Origin: Dermanyssus gallinae
Lineage: Eukaryota > Arthropoda > Arachnida > Mesostigmata > Dermanyssidae
DNA length: 64,000 bases
Direction: 5' to 3'
Assembly (NCBI GenBank): GCA_003439945.1
Contig: QVRM01007074.1
Coordinates: forward strand, 1-64,000
In this document: piece after piece, positions 23,404-37,140 of the stretch
Position numbering within the stretch: the stretch's first letter is position 1
Layout: each line of letters opens with the position of its first letter
Notes under the pieces: generated by a model
What the model saw: the letters and a program-made list of their open reading frames with translations, nothing else
Databases searched by the model: none
What the model was told of the DNA's origin: nothing
Position numbers and translations under genes: made by a program

Positions 23404-24691
23404 CAGGTAGTTCAATAAGTTCTTAGAATGAGTTTTTCAGAATTCGAATTTTGGCGCGCTTTCACCGTTATTGGAAACTGCAACTTTTCGACTGCCAGCA
23501 GTCAAAATATTGCGGTGATTGGCCATTGCGATTTCGTTTGATCGCTTTCCCGTGCAACGTATCGGCGTGATTTTGAAAAATGGAGAAAAAAGAGTTTCGA
23601 GTGGTTATCAAGCATTTTATTTCAAAGGTTGGAATGCGACCCAAGTGAAAACTGAGTTAGACGAGGTGTACGGTGACTCTGCGCCATGTTTTGCCACTGT
23701 TTCCAACTGGATTAATGAGTTAAAAAGAGGTCGCAGGAGCACTGGGATGAACTACGTTCAAAATGCCCAAAAACGGCAACTGATTAGGAAAACGTGGAAA
23801 AGGTGCGGAAAATCGTTGCCGCAGATAAGCGAGTGAACATTAGGGAGATAGCGGAGGCCTTGGGGAACAGTTTGGGTAGTGTGCATTTCATCCTGCACGA
23901 AAACTTGAAGATGAAAAAGCTCAGAGCAAAATGGCTGCCGCATTTGCTCAACCAAGGCCAAAAAGACGCGCGTGTTTCCGCTTCACAGCGAAATTTGGCC
24001 AAGATGTCGAAAAAATCCGTCGGATTTTTGGCGCAGATTCGTGACCGTCGATGAAAGCTGGGTCCATCACTACACTCCCGAGACCCAAGAAGCATCTCGT
24101 CAATGGTGTGCACCTGGTGAAGGACCTCCGAAGAGGGTGCGGACAACGGCATCGGCCGGAAAGATGATGGCTACGGTTTTTTGGGACCAACGTGGAATAA
24201 TTCTGGTCGACTACCTTGAGAGCGGTAAAACGATCACGGGAGAATATTATGCAAGACTGTTGGACTGCCTGAAGCAAGAACTCATCGTGAAACGGCCCGC
24301 TTTGCAGAAGAAGGTTGTCCTGTTTCACCAGGACAATGCTCCCGCACACAAGTCGCGGCAAGCAACGGCAAAACTGGCCCAACTGAGGTTCGAACTTATT
24401 GAACAACCTTCCTATTCTCCAGACCTGGCCCCCTCTGATTATTTCCTCTTCGGACATTTGAAGAATAGTCTCGGTGGAAAGCGTTTTTCTAGCAATGAGG
24501 AGGTTAAGGCTGCTGTCAATGCCTATTTTCAGTTTAAAGACGCGGAATTCTACTCAAGAGGTATAAATTCTCTGAAATCTCGGTGGGAAAAGTGTATTGA
24601 GCTTCTCGGGAAGTATATCGAATAAGAAAAATTTAAAAACATGATTTTGAAAAATCTCGGTTTTCATTCTAAGAACTTATTGAACTACCTG
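23404..24691 (+). mobile_element. mariner transposon, copy 2 (irritans-like)
   Basis: A complete element of 1,288 bp with two identical 28-bp inverted repeats (starting CAGGTAGTTC), and TA at 23,402-23,403 and 24,692-24,693. It lies inside the 24-bp minisatellite, so the array predates the insertion. It differs from copy 1 by scattered substitutions and a few single-base indels. Confidence 0.95.
23580..24625 (+). pseudogene. mariner transposase, frameshifted
   Basis: The same DD34D transposase as copy 1, with a proper ATG at 23,580. Compared with copy 1 it has one base lost in a T run near 23,620, one base lost near 23,747, a GAG-to-TAG stop near 23,785, and one extra A in an A run near 24,010. 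The last 600 bp are open in the right frame and keep all three catalytic Asp blocks (TVDESW, FHQDN, SPDLAPSDY). The length of 1,046 nt (1,047 minus two plus one) agrees with these indels. Not expected to be functional. Confidence 0.93.
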
Positions 24692-24739
24692 TACTATGAG
24701 TATCTGCACTATATGTACTATGAATATCTTTGTTGTGTC

Positions 24740-25125
24740 GCTTGACATGACATACAACGCCACAGCGGCAGTGCAATAGTGGTTGCTGCTATAATAGCTA
24801 ACGAAGCAGGCAATACGAAGGCAGTACGACAATGTTCTGCAGCAGGGCCGTAAATTGGAATTTCCGTCTTTATGCGTGGGGTTTTCTCTCTCGCTCTCTC
24901 TCTCTCTCTCGGTCGCTCGACCTGGCGGCGGGCGGCGTGCGGTTGGGCGTCAACACCTCCCCCTCCTTCTCCTCCTCCTATTCCGACGCGAGGGGAGCGT
25001 GACTACGCCACGCCGATGACGCTGGAACGACGAGAAGGGCGACCGACCCACTATAGGGTCTGTAAGGGAGGCCATTGATGGGCGTCAACAAACGCGTGCA
25101 GTTACGGCCACCGATACAACAAGTA
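24740..25125. other. Unassigned sequence with (TC)n
   Basis: A (TC)n run near 24,885-24,911. No gene is recognised. Confidence 0.4.
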
Positions 25126-25129
25126 TTCG

Positions 25130-25252
25130 TGTGCAACAACAACAACAACAACAACAACGACAATCGGCGCGGTGTCATAGTACCAAAACAACAACAGCAA
25201 CAATTAGTACTATAACGACTATTACTACTACTGCCATCACTGCGACAACAGC

Positions 25253-25321
<69 letters not shown>

Positions 25322-25381
25322 AACAACAACAACAACAACAACAACAATAACAGCAACAACAGCAACAACAACAATAACAAC
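25130..25381. repeat. (CAA)n triplet array
   Basis: Two blocks of caa/cag triplets (25,130-25,160 and 25,240-25,381) joined by less regular triplets. Further caa-rich patches run to about 26,025. Open poly-T/poly-Q/poly-V/poly-C frames here are artefacts. Confidence 0.92.
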
Positions 25382-26170
25382 CAAACCGATTGGAGGGTGG
25401 AGGGTGCTGTTTACACATCAGAAGCTGTGCAAACAGTGGAGACAAGTACGATAAAGCGGTAACAACGCGATGTACATGCACAGGATGATGGGTAATCGAA
25501 AAGACGAGATGGCCTGCAGCAGCAGCGGCAGCAACAGCAGCAATCATGACCTAGCTGTCTTAACAATAGTGGCAGCAGAAACAACAACAACAACAATAAC
25601 AACAACAGCATTGGCAACAACAACAACACATCGGAAATACAATAACAAATAAACAGGCAGTAGTAGCAACAACAAAAGCAATAGCTACGACAAAGGGTTG
25701 CGACTACGATAAGACGTTGTACAACCCAGTCGCGCAACTGTAAAATGCAATCATTGTATGTATCTACTACTACAACTACTACCGAGCAAATACTAGATAG
25801 ACGAGGACAATACTATGGCTGCATAGATAGGCAAACGCTAAGAACGCTAATGACACAAAGTGTCACTAAGTGGCAAGCTTACTATCAGCAAGCACAATGA
25901 CACGACCGCGACCATGACAACGACGACGACAACAACAGCAACAAATAAAACAATAATAACAACAACAACAACAAATCAAACCAAACAATAATAACAACAA
26001 CAACAAAGACCGCAGCAGTAGCACCAACAACAACCCCGCGCAATAAGCACTCGTGGCCGATAGCTGCAGCTAGCGGCCACGGCAAAAGCAGCAAAAGCAG
26101 TTATCATATAGCTCGAGGTCATAAATAGTCGTTACGCCTGTAACTAAACACTGCTGCAACTGATACTGCG

Positions 26171-26318
<148 letters not shown>

Positions 26319-26501
26319 CTACTATCGGAACTATGAGAGACTGGATGGACCCGAACCTTCGTGCCAGGGGGCGGGCAGGACTTCCTCACGGGCATGAGCG
26401 ATAGAGCGACTACGGCGCGCAGAAGGAGCAACTAGGTCGACGAGCAGCAACGCCTTGAAGCATTTTATATATTCTTCTAAATTATAATGAAATAAATAAA
26501 A

Positions 26502-26542
<41 letters not shown>
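26502..26542. repeat. (TTA)n array
   Basis: A run of about 13 units. Confidence 0.92.
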
Positions 26543-26824
26543 CTAAACAATGGTACAATTGTGAGGTCTGAACGTATTATTGCCAATTTTTTAAATAATT
26601 ATTTCACTCCATGGCGCCTAAAATAGATGCCGCGTTTCCTCTGCAAAAGGCCAAAGACAACGCTTGCTGATTGGTCTTAGCGTCTCCATGGCAATATGCA
26701 CAAAAGTATATTTTGTTTCCAGTCCAGTGTATTTAACGCGTTTCTGGCGTCCGCGTGCTTTGTCACCCACCCCGGCTCAACTGAGCCGTGGTGTAAATAG
26801 AAAGCCGCGGTGGTGCACGAAACC

Positions 26825-26825
<1 letters not shown>

Positions 26826-26904
<79 letters not shown>

Positions 26905-26917
26905 TATTATTATTATT
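26826..26917. repeat. (TTA)n array
   Basis: About 30 units. It gives artefactual poly-Y and poly-L frames. Confidence 0.93.
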
Positions 26918-27384
26918 GGTGTTCCTACTGTATATCACAAACAATATCAACCACCAGAACAGCTTGCATCATCTTCAGCAGCAGCAGGGATTGGTAATAA
27001 TGCCAGCCGGCTCAGCGGGCAATGCTGCTATTTTAAAATAATGAGAGGGGTGCAGCCGTGTTTTATAGGACGTTCTCCACCCAGGTCCATGTCGCCGGTG
27101 CAAAATTGACTAATATTTAGCTACCGCTGATGTTGAAGTTGACTAAAGCTGACTGATGCTGAAGACGACTACGAAAAATAGAGACGGACATGGCAAACGA
27201 AGGCCGTACGATTCAATCGCGCCACTGAGTGTGAAACTCAACGGTTTTCGGGATCCACTTACCACCATCAGCAGCAGCAGCAGCAACAGCAGCCCATGAA
27301 TGCCGGACATATTTACCGTAATGTCTAGTATAGTGGTTATCTATTACCTACTCGCATATGCTTGTTACTCAATGGTGAAGTGGC

Positions 27385-29390
27385 AATGTTTTAGATCTCA
27401 TCATCACTGACAACGAGGATACGGTGGCTAACATCGATGTTCGCTCCTCACTTGTTAAGTCTGATCACATGACTGTCTATTTTGAACTGGTCTCAGGCAA
27501 ACCGTTTGTGCGAATCTGATGCCTATCGATTGGCGCCAAATTCTCTCTATGTGCTCTTCCGCCAACGATTAGTATGAAACTTTCTTAAACATTATTTTGG
27601 ACCTTCTTGATCGTTTCTCGCCGCAGCATTGTGTTCAATCGTCCCCCACAGACGAATACATCGCTTGATTCTCCGCTCGTCTCCGTCGTAGATCTGGACT
27701 GTCTCAGAAATCGCGCTTACGGTTTTCCCGTGAACTAGACCGTGCATCATCTCGTTTACGCCGTTTAGAAGAAGAAAAGCTGGATCCCAATGACGCTAAG
27801 CGCTTCTTGCGCTACGCCAAAAAACGGCTAAATCTTCGGGCAGGGGTAGCATCCCTTACCTGTGTCGGCCACAATGCTGTAGAAGATGCTGAAAAATCAG
27901 AAGTTTTAAGACGACATTTTCAAACAGTATACAGACAGTCTGACGGCTCAAGCTTCGTAGCGACTAAGCAAACCGATGCCTGCCAAAATGGCGTCGTATT
28001 CACCCATGAGCTTGTCTATACGAAGCTGCGTGATACAAAGAGGAAGTGCAGTCTGACCCAAGACGGGCTGCCGCCAATTTTCTTTCACGAGTTGGCCCTC
28101 GCGGAACCTCTGGCAATGGTCTTTACCCGCAGTTTCGTGGAGGGGATGGTCCCCATATCTTTTAAAAAGTCTGTTGTGACGGCTGTGCACAAAGAAGAAC
28201 CGCGCTCCCTTCCAGAAAACGACTGACCGGTAGCTCAGGGCTCCATACCGTTCTTCTAATGGAAAAAAAACGTATCGTCGATGAGGTATTTAACTACCGT
28301 GACTCTAATGAACCCCCGGACCCATATCAAAATTGATTTAGAATGGGGCGCTCCACTGGAACTTAATTCCTCGATTCAATCTGTCATGACTGGGTTCTCG
28401 CGCAAAAGAAGGCCATCCCCATACACACAGTCTACCTTGATTTTCCCGCAAGCATGCGACAGGGTAAATCATAAGATTCTTTTATCTAAACTGGCGGCGC
28501 TTGGGATTGACTTTCGGATTCTTGGTGTCACTTATATCTAACAGATCGCACCTTCGCCGTAAAAGTCAGTGACTCGGTCTCGGGGCACTTCCAGTGCCCT
28601 TCTGGGGTTCCTCAAGGTTACTGCTTTTGCCCATGTATGTATATAATCTTCGCTCAGAACATGAGTGTATGCTTGCGCAACCTAAACATAACATGCAAAA
28701 TGTATGCGGACGATCTGAATATATATGCCCAGATCAGAGAGAACGAAGATCACCTAACGATTTAAGCAGCCATTAATAATATTGCCACCTGGTGTGAGCT
28801 AAATGATATGGTGATCTCAGTTCCGAAGTGCGCGGTCCTGAAAACCGTACCCGACAACTCACGTATCAGCTAAATGATTACCCTATACCCGAGGTTACAT
28901 CCTACAAGGACCTAGGCATTACGTTCAATAGGCATATGAAGTTTCGGGCACACATTTTCGATTCAGCAAAAGCTGCTTCTCTTTACTCTCTCAATCTTAT
29001 ACTGAGAGAATTGTCATCACAAAATGTATCCTAATACCTGCGCTTTTATGAAGCCCTCGTCGCGCCAAATCGGTCACACTGTGTTCACGTGTAGGTACCT
29101 TTCTACGACACGAATATATGTATGCTGGAGCGTATACAGGACAGGTTTCTAACGAGAGTCTCGAGAACTTGACGCGTGACTAAGTCGTACTCCCAAGTGT
29201 CGCGGTCAGATTTAAACGTACTACGACGTACGTTTAAATCTGCGTATCAAATACGTATCAAACAGCCTACGGGTCACGGTTCCATACAACAACAGCGCGC
29301 CTAGCCCGCGAATGCAAGCAACTCATTCTTCTTGTTCGACCCCTTTTTAAATAAAAGAAATATTGTGTTGTATTGTATTGTGATGATGCT
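27385..29390 (+). pseudogene. Decayed CR1-like LINE (endonuclease end, RT and 3' tail)
   Basis: In order on the plus strand: the end of an APE-type endonuclease (DLIITDNEDTVANID then SDHMTVYFEL), a linker (FLRYAKKRLNLRAG), RT blocks (GLPPIFFHELA, FKKSVVTAVHKE, then ACDRVNHKILLSKLAALGI, PSGVPQG-like, MYADDL.IYAQI near 28,700), KDLGITFNRHMKFRAHI, and a C-terminal LERIQDRFLTRVSR. Several frameshifts and stops interrupt it. The 3' end near 29,340-29,385 has aaataaaagaaa followed by short ttgta repeats, as in CR1-group tails. ORF1 and the endonuclease front are missing, so it is 5'-truncated. Confidence 0.8.
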
Positions 29391-29399
29391 ACCGATGCT

Positions 29400-29880
29400 G
29401 TTAACGGCTGATCGACGACATCATGGGGGCTGATCGTTTTAGACCGTGGCCACAATGGATAAAGCCGTCCTAACTAGATGTGAAGCCTTCTTAACTAGAT
29501 TAGACCGTCTTATAAACAGCTATCACGTTTAATTATTTTCGATGTTTTGGATGCTGATGTTGCTGCTGCTGCTACTACCATTGTTATACGGATTGCTTTC
29601 AGTAGTACAAACTATTACAGCCTACAACCAGTCCAGCTAAAGTCAACTTAAATAAAAACAGCGTTTCTGGTATGTGGGAAGATAAAGCAATGGTTGTGCC
29701 GTATTCGTGTCTTCGTCTGAGACGATTGTAGAATAGTGCTGACCGCAGCCTGGAATAACAATGAAAGCGTGGTTGGTAAAGACATTTTGGACGTATTGAG
29801 CCCAGTGTAGCGTACGTGCCGGCCAGGGGATCTATACAACAACTAGGAGGCTGTCAAAGCAGCAAAACTACAGACGACGA
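29400..29880. other. Unassigned sequence
   Basis: No recognisable feature. Confidence 0.35.
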
Positions 29881-30470
<590 letters not shown>

Positions 30471-30639
30471 AATGAAAGTAATAGCCATGGCGATGGCCAT
30501 CACAACGACAACAACAACAACAACAACAACTGCAAAAGCAATAGCAACCACGACAACAGCACGGCAATAAACAATGGCAGCCACACACAGTGATGATGAA
30601 ACCAACAACAACAGCAGCAGCAATAAAAGCAGCGACACC

Positions 30640-31822
30640 AGTAACAATGATACAGCGACAACGCTGCAACACGCAAAGCCACCCAGAGTCAGTCAGTTCG
30701 GTAGGCAGAGAGGGAGGGTGTTTTAGGGCGTCGGAATCGGAAATCAGCGTGTGGCGTGCAATGTTAGTCAGTTGGCTCAATTAAACAACTGTATCTCGTA
30801 GGCAGGGGCTACGAAACGCCAACGCTCGCACCGAGAGCGGTAGAGAGAGAAACGGCGAGACGAAAAAAACAAGAGAAGCGAGTTGGAGGAAAGAAAGCGC
30901 GTATCATGCCGCATTGATTGAAGTGTGGCATCACTTCAGCTTTAGCCAGCCAGGGACCAGGGAAATTGGCCATGCGAAAAAGATGGCCATGAATGTAAAA
31001 CGCATGACGATGCCGAGACTCAACTACTACTTGATCAGTAAACTTTAGCCAACCGCGTTCACCCTACGAGCGGAGCGCTGACTGGTTGGTAGCTGACTGA
31101 CTAGTCGCTTGCTTTGAACGCACCAGCCAGACGTCATCTTGTTGGTGTTTCTATTTCTACTAATCGTGTTATTTTGACATAAATTACATAATTATCTTCT
31201 TAATATAAAAATCTCTTACTATGTGAGGACGACACACCGAATGGTTTAAATGAATCCGAAAGCGGTGCAACTCGTCGCGTGACGCGATCATTTAGCGTGA
31301 GCAGTGGTGAATGCGTACACGCTGGACGCGTTTAACAAGAAGATGTATTGTATTCGTTGTACAGTCGAAAAGCTAGAAATTAATTCTTGTTTTGCAAGGG
31401 TCTGCTTATGGGGTAGCAAGGTGTACGCAGCTCAGTTAGATTATTGTTAAAGAATTGATCGCGTTGATGTCCGGCCTTCTAATTTTGAAATCTCGTATCT
31501 CTCTCTCTCTCTCGCACGCTACGGGCCGATAACTTAGTTTACTAATAAGCGCATCCACAGTATATTATACCTATATAATAGTTATGTCATTCTGACTTAC
31601 GTAACGCATTAGTGGTCGAATTCATTCAGGTTCACTACCCTCACTGAATCGCGTGGTCGGGTTGTGGTGGTCTATGCAAGTTGACTATGCTATTGGAGTG
31701 TAGATTTAAAATTTTGAAAAAATACGCCTATTCGAGGGCTCATAACTAAAACAGATTGCGCAATGTGGATTTTATAGGAACAATGCGAGGTGTGCCAAAA
31801 ACGCAGACTTTCTCTCTCTCTC

Positions 31823-31872
<50 letters not shown>

Positions 31873-33573
31873 CATAAAGGGATTTTTTGCCCAGTCTAGA
31901 TAATTCTCTACTTCGCTTTTGTATATTTTTGAACGCAACATTTGCACTGTTTGAGCGAGATGAAAGGCGTGTAATATTATTAAGATCACCAAACGATGAC
32001 TTTTAATGGTTTGCTAAACGGGTTAACACAAAGATGCGGCGTAATGGTCTTTAAATTACGAATCGTTTTTTACAGGCGGATGCGTTTGATGTAACCATAT
32101 GTTTGTATATGGTGCGCCTGTGACGCTTTAAGCGCTTCTGATATAAATGGGTGACATTTGTATTAACGCCGCACATGTTAACTAAATCCATCAATTTATA
32201 TACATAAAAATTATGTGGATGGGACGAAGCGGAAGAGATGGCCGGACTCTCACTGAGTCAGGGATCATGGGGGCAGATTCCGGCATAGCTTAGGATTTTA
32301 AACGATAAACTTAAAATATATGACCTAATAAAAAGAAGTAAAGTATAGTACTTGTTAAAAAAAAGTAAAATATAACTATCTATGAACCGTAATAAATATT
32401 GATTCCAAACGGTAGGCGTTGCGTTTTATTAAGACTGCCACTCGCCGTGCCAAAATTGCAATCCATCTGTGCAACCCACATTATCCAGTCGACAAAATGT
32501 ATTTATATACGTGAAAACCGCAGCGTTTGATATAGTTACATTAATCGGAAACTTTAGAACTTTGAGATCAGACACAGCTTGTGCTGTGTAATAACAACAA
32601 CAATAATAATAGACAAATAATCAATCATCGATTTATGGATTTATTTTTGCTTGACATGTATACCTAAACATGTTACTTTTTTATATCAGGGACACTTAGA
32701 TTGGTAGCATAATATGCACGTGTTGTACGTAGATGTACGTGTGTATTATCTAGGTTTGCCCCAACCAGCAGCAAACAAAATTACATAAATATATATTTAT
32801 ACGCCGCACTCACACCCGGTGCATCTCACATTTCGCAGCTTTTTGCTAGGCAATTGAGACTTACTTCAGTGTCAATTACGTTTTTGATAGACTAGTATCG
32901 CGCGCCACCACCAGCAGTGGCTTTAAACGATTTGGTTGAGCCACTGCTCAACCGCATGATCCCGGCCTGGCCGCCTCGCCCAGATGAACCTGCGATAGTG
33001 TTCCACCGAAAATACTTTGCGGTAGATACCGCACCAGTCCAATGAACGAAAGAGCTGACTGCAATGCTCACCGATTACCGAAAATCTTGCGTAGTATCAA
33101 CAAGCAAAGCGGCCCTTTGCGCTATACAATCGCGTAGCTGCCGTAGTGCAGGGTTCGGCACCTAACAGCTTGTTGCTTCGGGTAGAGGCTGAAATATACA
33201 ATTGGCACAAACAACAGATTTTGAAGCATTTTTAACCGGCCTCCAGAAGGTAAGTGTCAACGACGGTGATGCGTATCGATATATCGCCTTAGCGAAACAA
33301 ATAGCAATTTAGGCTGGGCACAAAATTCACGAGGCGTTATACCTAATACTATCACTTATTCTAGTAGTTAAAAACTCCCTGCCTGAGCAAAGAAAGTCAC
33401 ATCCTTGTAGGTAAAGCAGAGTAGAGCAAAATATTTATATGGCTCGGAAAGCTACTTCTAGAGAAAAATGATCGAGAAGCTCATCCGTCATTAAATTCTC
33501 AGCGATTAACTAAACGCGCAAGATTTGCAAATCATTACTTTTTTTAAAAAGCACAACGAGTTCTACTAACTTA

Positions 33574-33605
<32 letters not shown>

Positions 33606-33613
33606 TAACTTAG

Positions 33614-33646
<33 letters not shown>

Positions 33647-34581
33647 AATAATAAGCGTGTGTATGTATAGAACTAAATATGCATAGACGCGCATATGTAC
33701 AAAATCTAGATATGACCACCATGCGCCTCCAGCTATGGAACCTTTCACCGGTTTCGCAGTAGTAATAGTAGAAGTGGGTTGTGAGAGGTAGCGGTCGGTA
33801 CAGCTCTGCAACTAGCTGAACTTTTGCAGCCGCAGGCCAAGCCAGCTGCTGATAAATATGTCTTTGTTAATTGTGGGAAAAACGTTAAATGCATATTTTG
33901 CATGATCAGTATAAAAAATACAAGCGTGCTAAATACTAAAGCACACTTGGTGACAATACTTATATACGCGTACATCTGCTACCAGTGTGTTTTTGCGCAG
34001 CACATATGTTTTTTTTCTGACAATACCATTACGCTTACATACACGCAAAAATATATATATATATATATATACATATATGTCTAAAATTGATATCTAACTC
34101 TTGTGCACTTATACGAAGGACACTTTCCTTAGCAGCACTTTCAGCATATATATATATATATATATATGACATACATACGTACATAGATATATTTCAGATA
34201 TAACTGAAGGGGTGTGAACAACGGAATGGAGACGGAATGACAGGTAATTTACCAACGGACATCTTCGCCCCATCAAGGGGGACGCACTTTCGCGCGTTCG
34301 CGTCTTGCACGTCGTCGTCGTCATCGTTGTCGTTGTCGTCGTCGTCATGTTCTTGCGTTCCTCTCTTTAATCTTTTCACTACGCTGCCTCTGTTTTTTAA
34401 TTTTCTTTGCCTGCTTCATTTTCATCTGTCTACTGCCTGCCTGTCTGTCTGTGTCTTCTGGCCGAGGCTGGCGTGTGCGCGTACAGTTTGGCGTGAGGTC
34501 TGCCAATGCGAATACTCACGACCTTCTTCTGCTTCGCGTCTTCGTCTGCCATGCAGCCAAATGCGGACGCCGGCGTACATG

Positions 34582-34648
<67 letters not shown>

Positions 34649-36960
34649 GCGTTTGTCTGTATGAGTTTTGTGCCCCCACCAGAGCGGCAGTCACCGGTAG
34701 CGACAATCGTCTAATGGACTGAGTCGCCGGCGACGGCGGCGGTAAAAACGGCGACCAAAACCACGACTACTGTACAGTTGTTGTTGTTGTTGCTGTTGCT
34801 ATTGCTATTATTGTTGTTGTTGGTGTTTTTGCTGCTGTTGTTGTTGTTGTTGTTGTTGCTATAATTGTTATTGTTGCTTTTGTTGTTGCTGCTGCTGCTG
34901 TTGGTGCTACTGAGGTGGGAACTGTTTAAGTGAATAAACCTGTTGTTCAAAGTGACCCTTGTTTCTCTTTCAAAGCTTTTTCTTCCGCTGCCACTGGCGC
35001 CGATGCTCTTACGGTGAGGCCAGCACCCGCCGCAGCTTGGGCGGCTGTTGTGACTCGACGACACTCAGTGGTCACTAATTTTACGTCTGCCTTCGTCCGG
35101 CGGCGCTACCACCTTCTCACGGCACTCCACACCGCGTTCCGACTGTTTGACCCTAGCGACGACGAACAGACACTCAATCGGTCGCTTGGCTGGTCGGTCG
35201 AACGGACCGGTCTTTTGTCAGTCGTCACCCAGCTGACCGTCTGTCTAACTAACTAACTAACTGTCTGACTAACCGAATGTTTGTCTCTCTGTCTGTCGAA
35301 GGACTGTCAATTTTCTTATATATATATATATATATATATATATGTTTTTAATATAACATACATATATATTCAGTACAAAACATGTCTCGACGCTCGCAAT
35401 GGGCCTTAAAGCCTGTGGCACGGATTTTTCTGTCTCTCGTTGGGGGGAATAGGGCACCAATGACTGACCATGAGACTGATCGAGAGAGCCAGGCGGAGCC
35501 AGTAATCGCGGTCGCATCCTGGCGGCGGCGGCGATGACCTCGACAACGACAAAGACACGAACCAAATCTAGCGACTTTGTCGTTATAGCTGTAGTATATA
35601 GGTGGGTCGTCGTCACTCATTCTTCTTTTGCAAGAAGTCTGCAATGCAGTCTAGCAGCGAGCGCAGTTTTGCTGCTGCGATTAAAAATGGTAAAGAACAA
35701 CAAACTAAAATTAATCAAATTAATTTATTTTACAAAAATAGGACTAAAGTCAATTGCAAAAAAAAAATAACTGACTGACCTCCCGACTGAACGACCACAC
35801 GAAAGACCGACGACGACGATGGCTTGTATGCACTTTGACCAACCGGGTTTGAGTGAACCAAACAAAAGTCCACAAAAAATTGAATGAAGCGCAATGGCGC
35901 AGGAGTGCAATCAACAGCGACTAACTTAACCGTGGCGAAAAGCAGAGCTACGAGCATAAAATACTACCCCACTATCATTGCAAAGCAAACCATCACCACG
36001 CTGCGCAAACGTACTCTCTGCTTAACAGATAATTAGTCAGTTAGTTGTCATCATCATTATCATCATCACGACTACTATTCTTATATCACTAGCGTGGTCG
36101 TGGCCTGCGTCGTTACTAGCACGTTAACCACCTTCACCACCACCACACTAATCACGAAAAACATCACCACATACACCGTAATAAACAGATAGACGAACAA
36201 ACAGACATACACACACAGAGACAGAAACGTCACAGCAATGGGCGACGGTAAAAACCCTCACTACGTGTGAGACTGTGCGAGAGAGAGACAACTGAGAAAG
36301 AGACCAGGTGAACGGTGTCGGCGTCTCCTAAGGTCAGTAGCCTGACGTAGCTTGACCTCGCGGCTCGCTTGGCAGAACTCGAACCCAATTCGTCACCTGG
36401 CCCGTTTTTAGGCAGTAGCAATTTTCTGCTTCTGACTACGAATAGCAATAATAACAACAAGACAAACTAAGTAGTCAGCTATTTTCCGAGTTTAACTCGA
36501 ATGGTTATATTACTCGGCAGATTACTGCTGATAGACAATAACTGTTAACTAATGTTGTTTATTTGAGGAAACGCAACTACAGCACGTTACTTCCTAGATC
36601 TAGCTCAACATGGTTCACATCGTCTTACATGGTTGCACCATAATTGTCTACTTGCACATAACTACTCATAATGACGCAGGACTAGGTAATGCTGAGGTTG
36701 GTAGAGCCCATTTGGGAGAGAGGTAATGTCGTTTAATTGCGCCCTTTACCTAGAACTTAGATTAGAAGAGGGCCGTTTTGATCGGGTTCTTCACTCTCTT
36801 ACCTTACAAAGGTGCAGTAATTATTTTTTCCAACACTCGCACACTACTATGGTTTAGGGAAGTCTCAAAAAGGGCTAACAGCTTTAAGTCAAATTGGACG
36901 GCACCCTGAGTAAGCACCTTATCATTGTGTCATGTATTTTGTCAGAGCGTACCGCGCAGC
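30640..36960. other. Unassigned sequence with many simple repeats
   Basis: It contains (TC)n-(TA)n at 31,808-31,867, a short dispersed repeat at 32,110-32,168, (TA)n at 33,575-33,639, 34,051-34,080, 34,147-34,167, 34,579-34,645 and 35,316-35,343, a gtc array near 34,310-34,350, and (TTG)n at 34,770-34,905. Open frames overlap these or lack motifs. No gene is recognised. Confidence 0.4.
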
Positions 36961-36979
36961 TGATGCGTTTCCGCCACCT

Positions 36980-37140
36980 TTATGTCATCTATTGATAGTT
37001 ATATTCTTTCTAAAGTAAAATACTTCGAATATGCTGACAACGTAAAGCTATATCACGTTGTTGGTCCTCAGGACATTTCCCGTAAGTGGCATAGCCTGAT
37101 GGTCGTTATGTTGAGAACGGTATACTGCTCTCTACTTTCA
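36980..37140 (+). pseudogene. Reverse transcriptase relic with YADN box
   Basis: The plus strand reads SKVKYFEYADNVKLYHVVGP, matching the RT catalytic block (VKYFEYADDVKLY) with the second Asp changed to Asn. Only this block and weak traces of the next are visible. Probably CR1/Jockey-like. Confidence 0.5.

Larger units (their letters stand above)
22935..24735. repeat. 24-bp minisatellite interrupted by mariner copy 2
   Basis: The unit is close to tatgagtatctgtattatat plus gtac (24 bp). From about 22,935 to 23,250 the units are diverged (tgaatatct..attg..tgtagta, 22-30 bp). From about 23,255 to 23,403 about six to seven units are nearly uniform. The array continues for about two units after the mariner (24,692-24,735). 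Confidence 0.85.
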
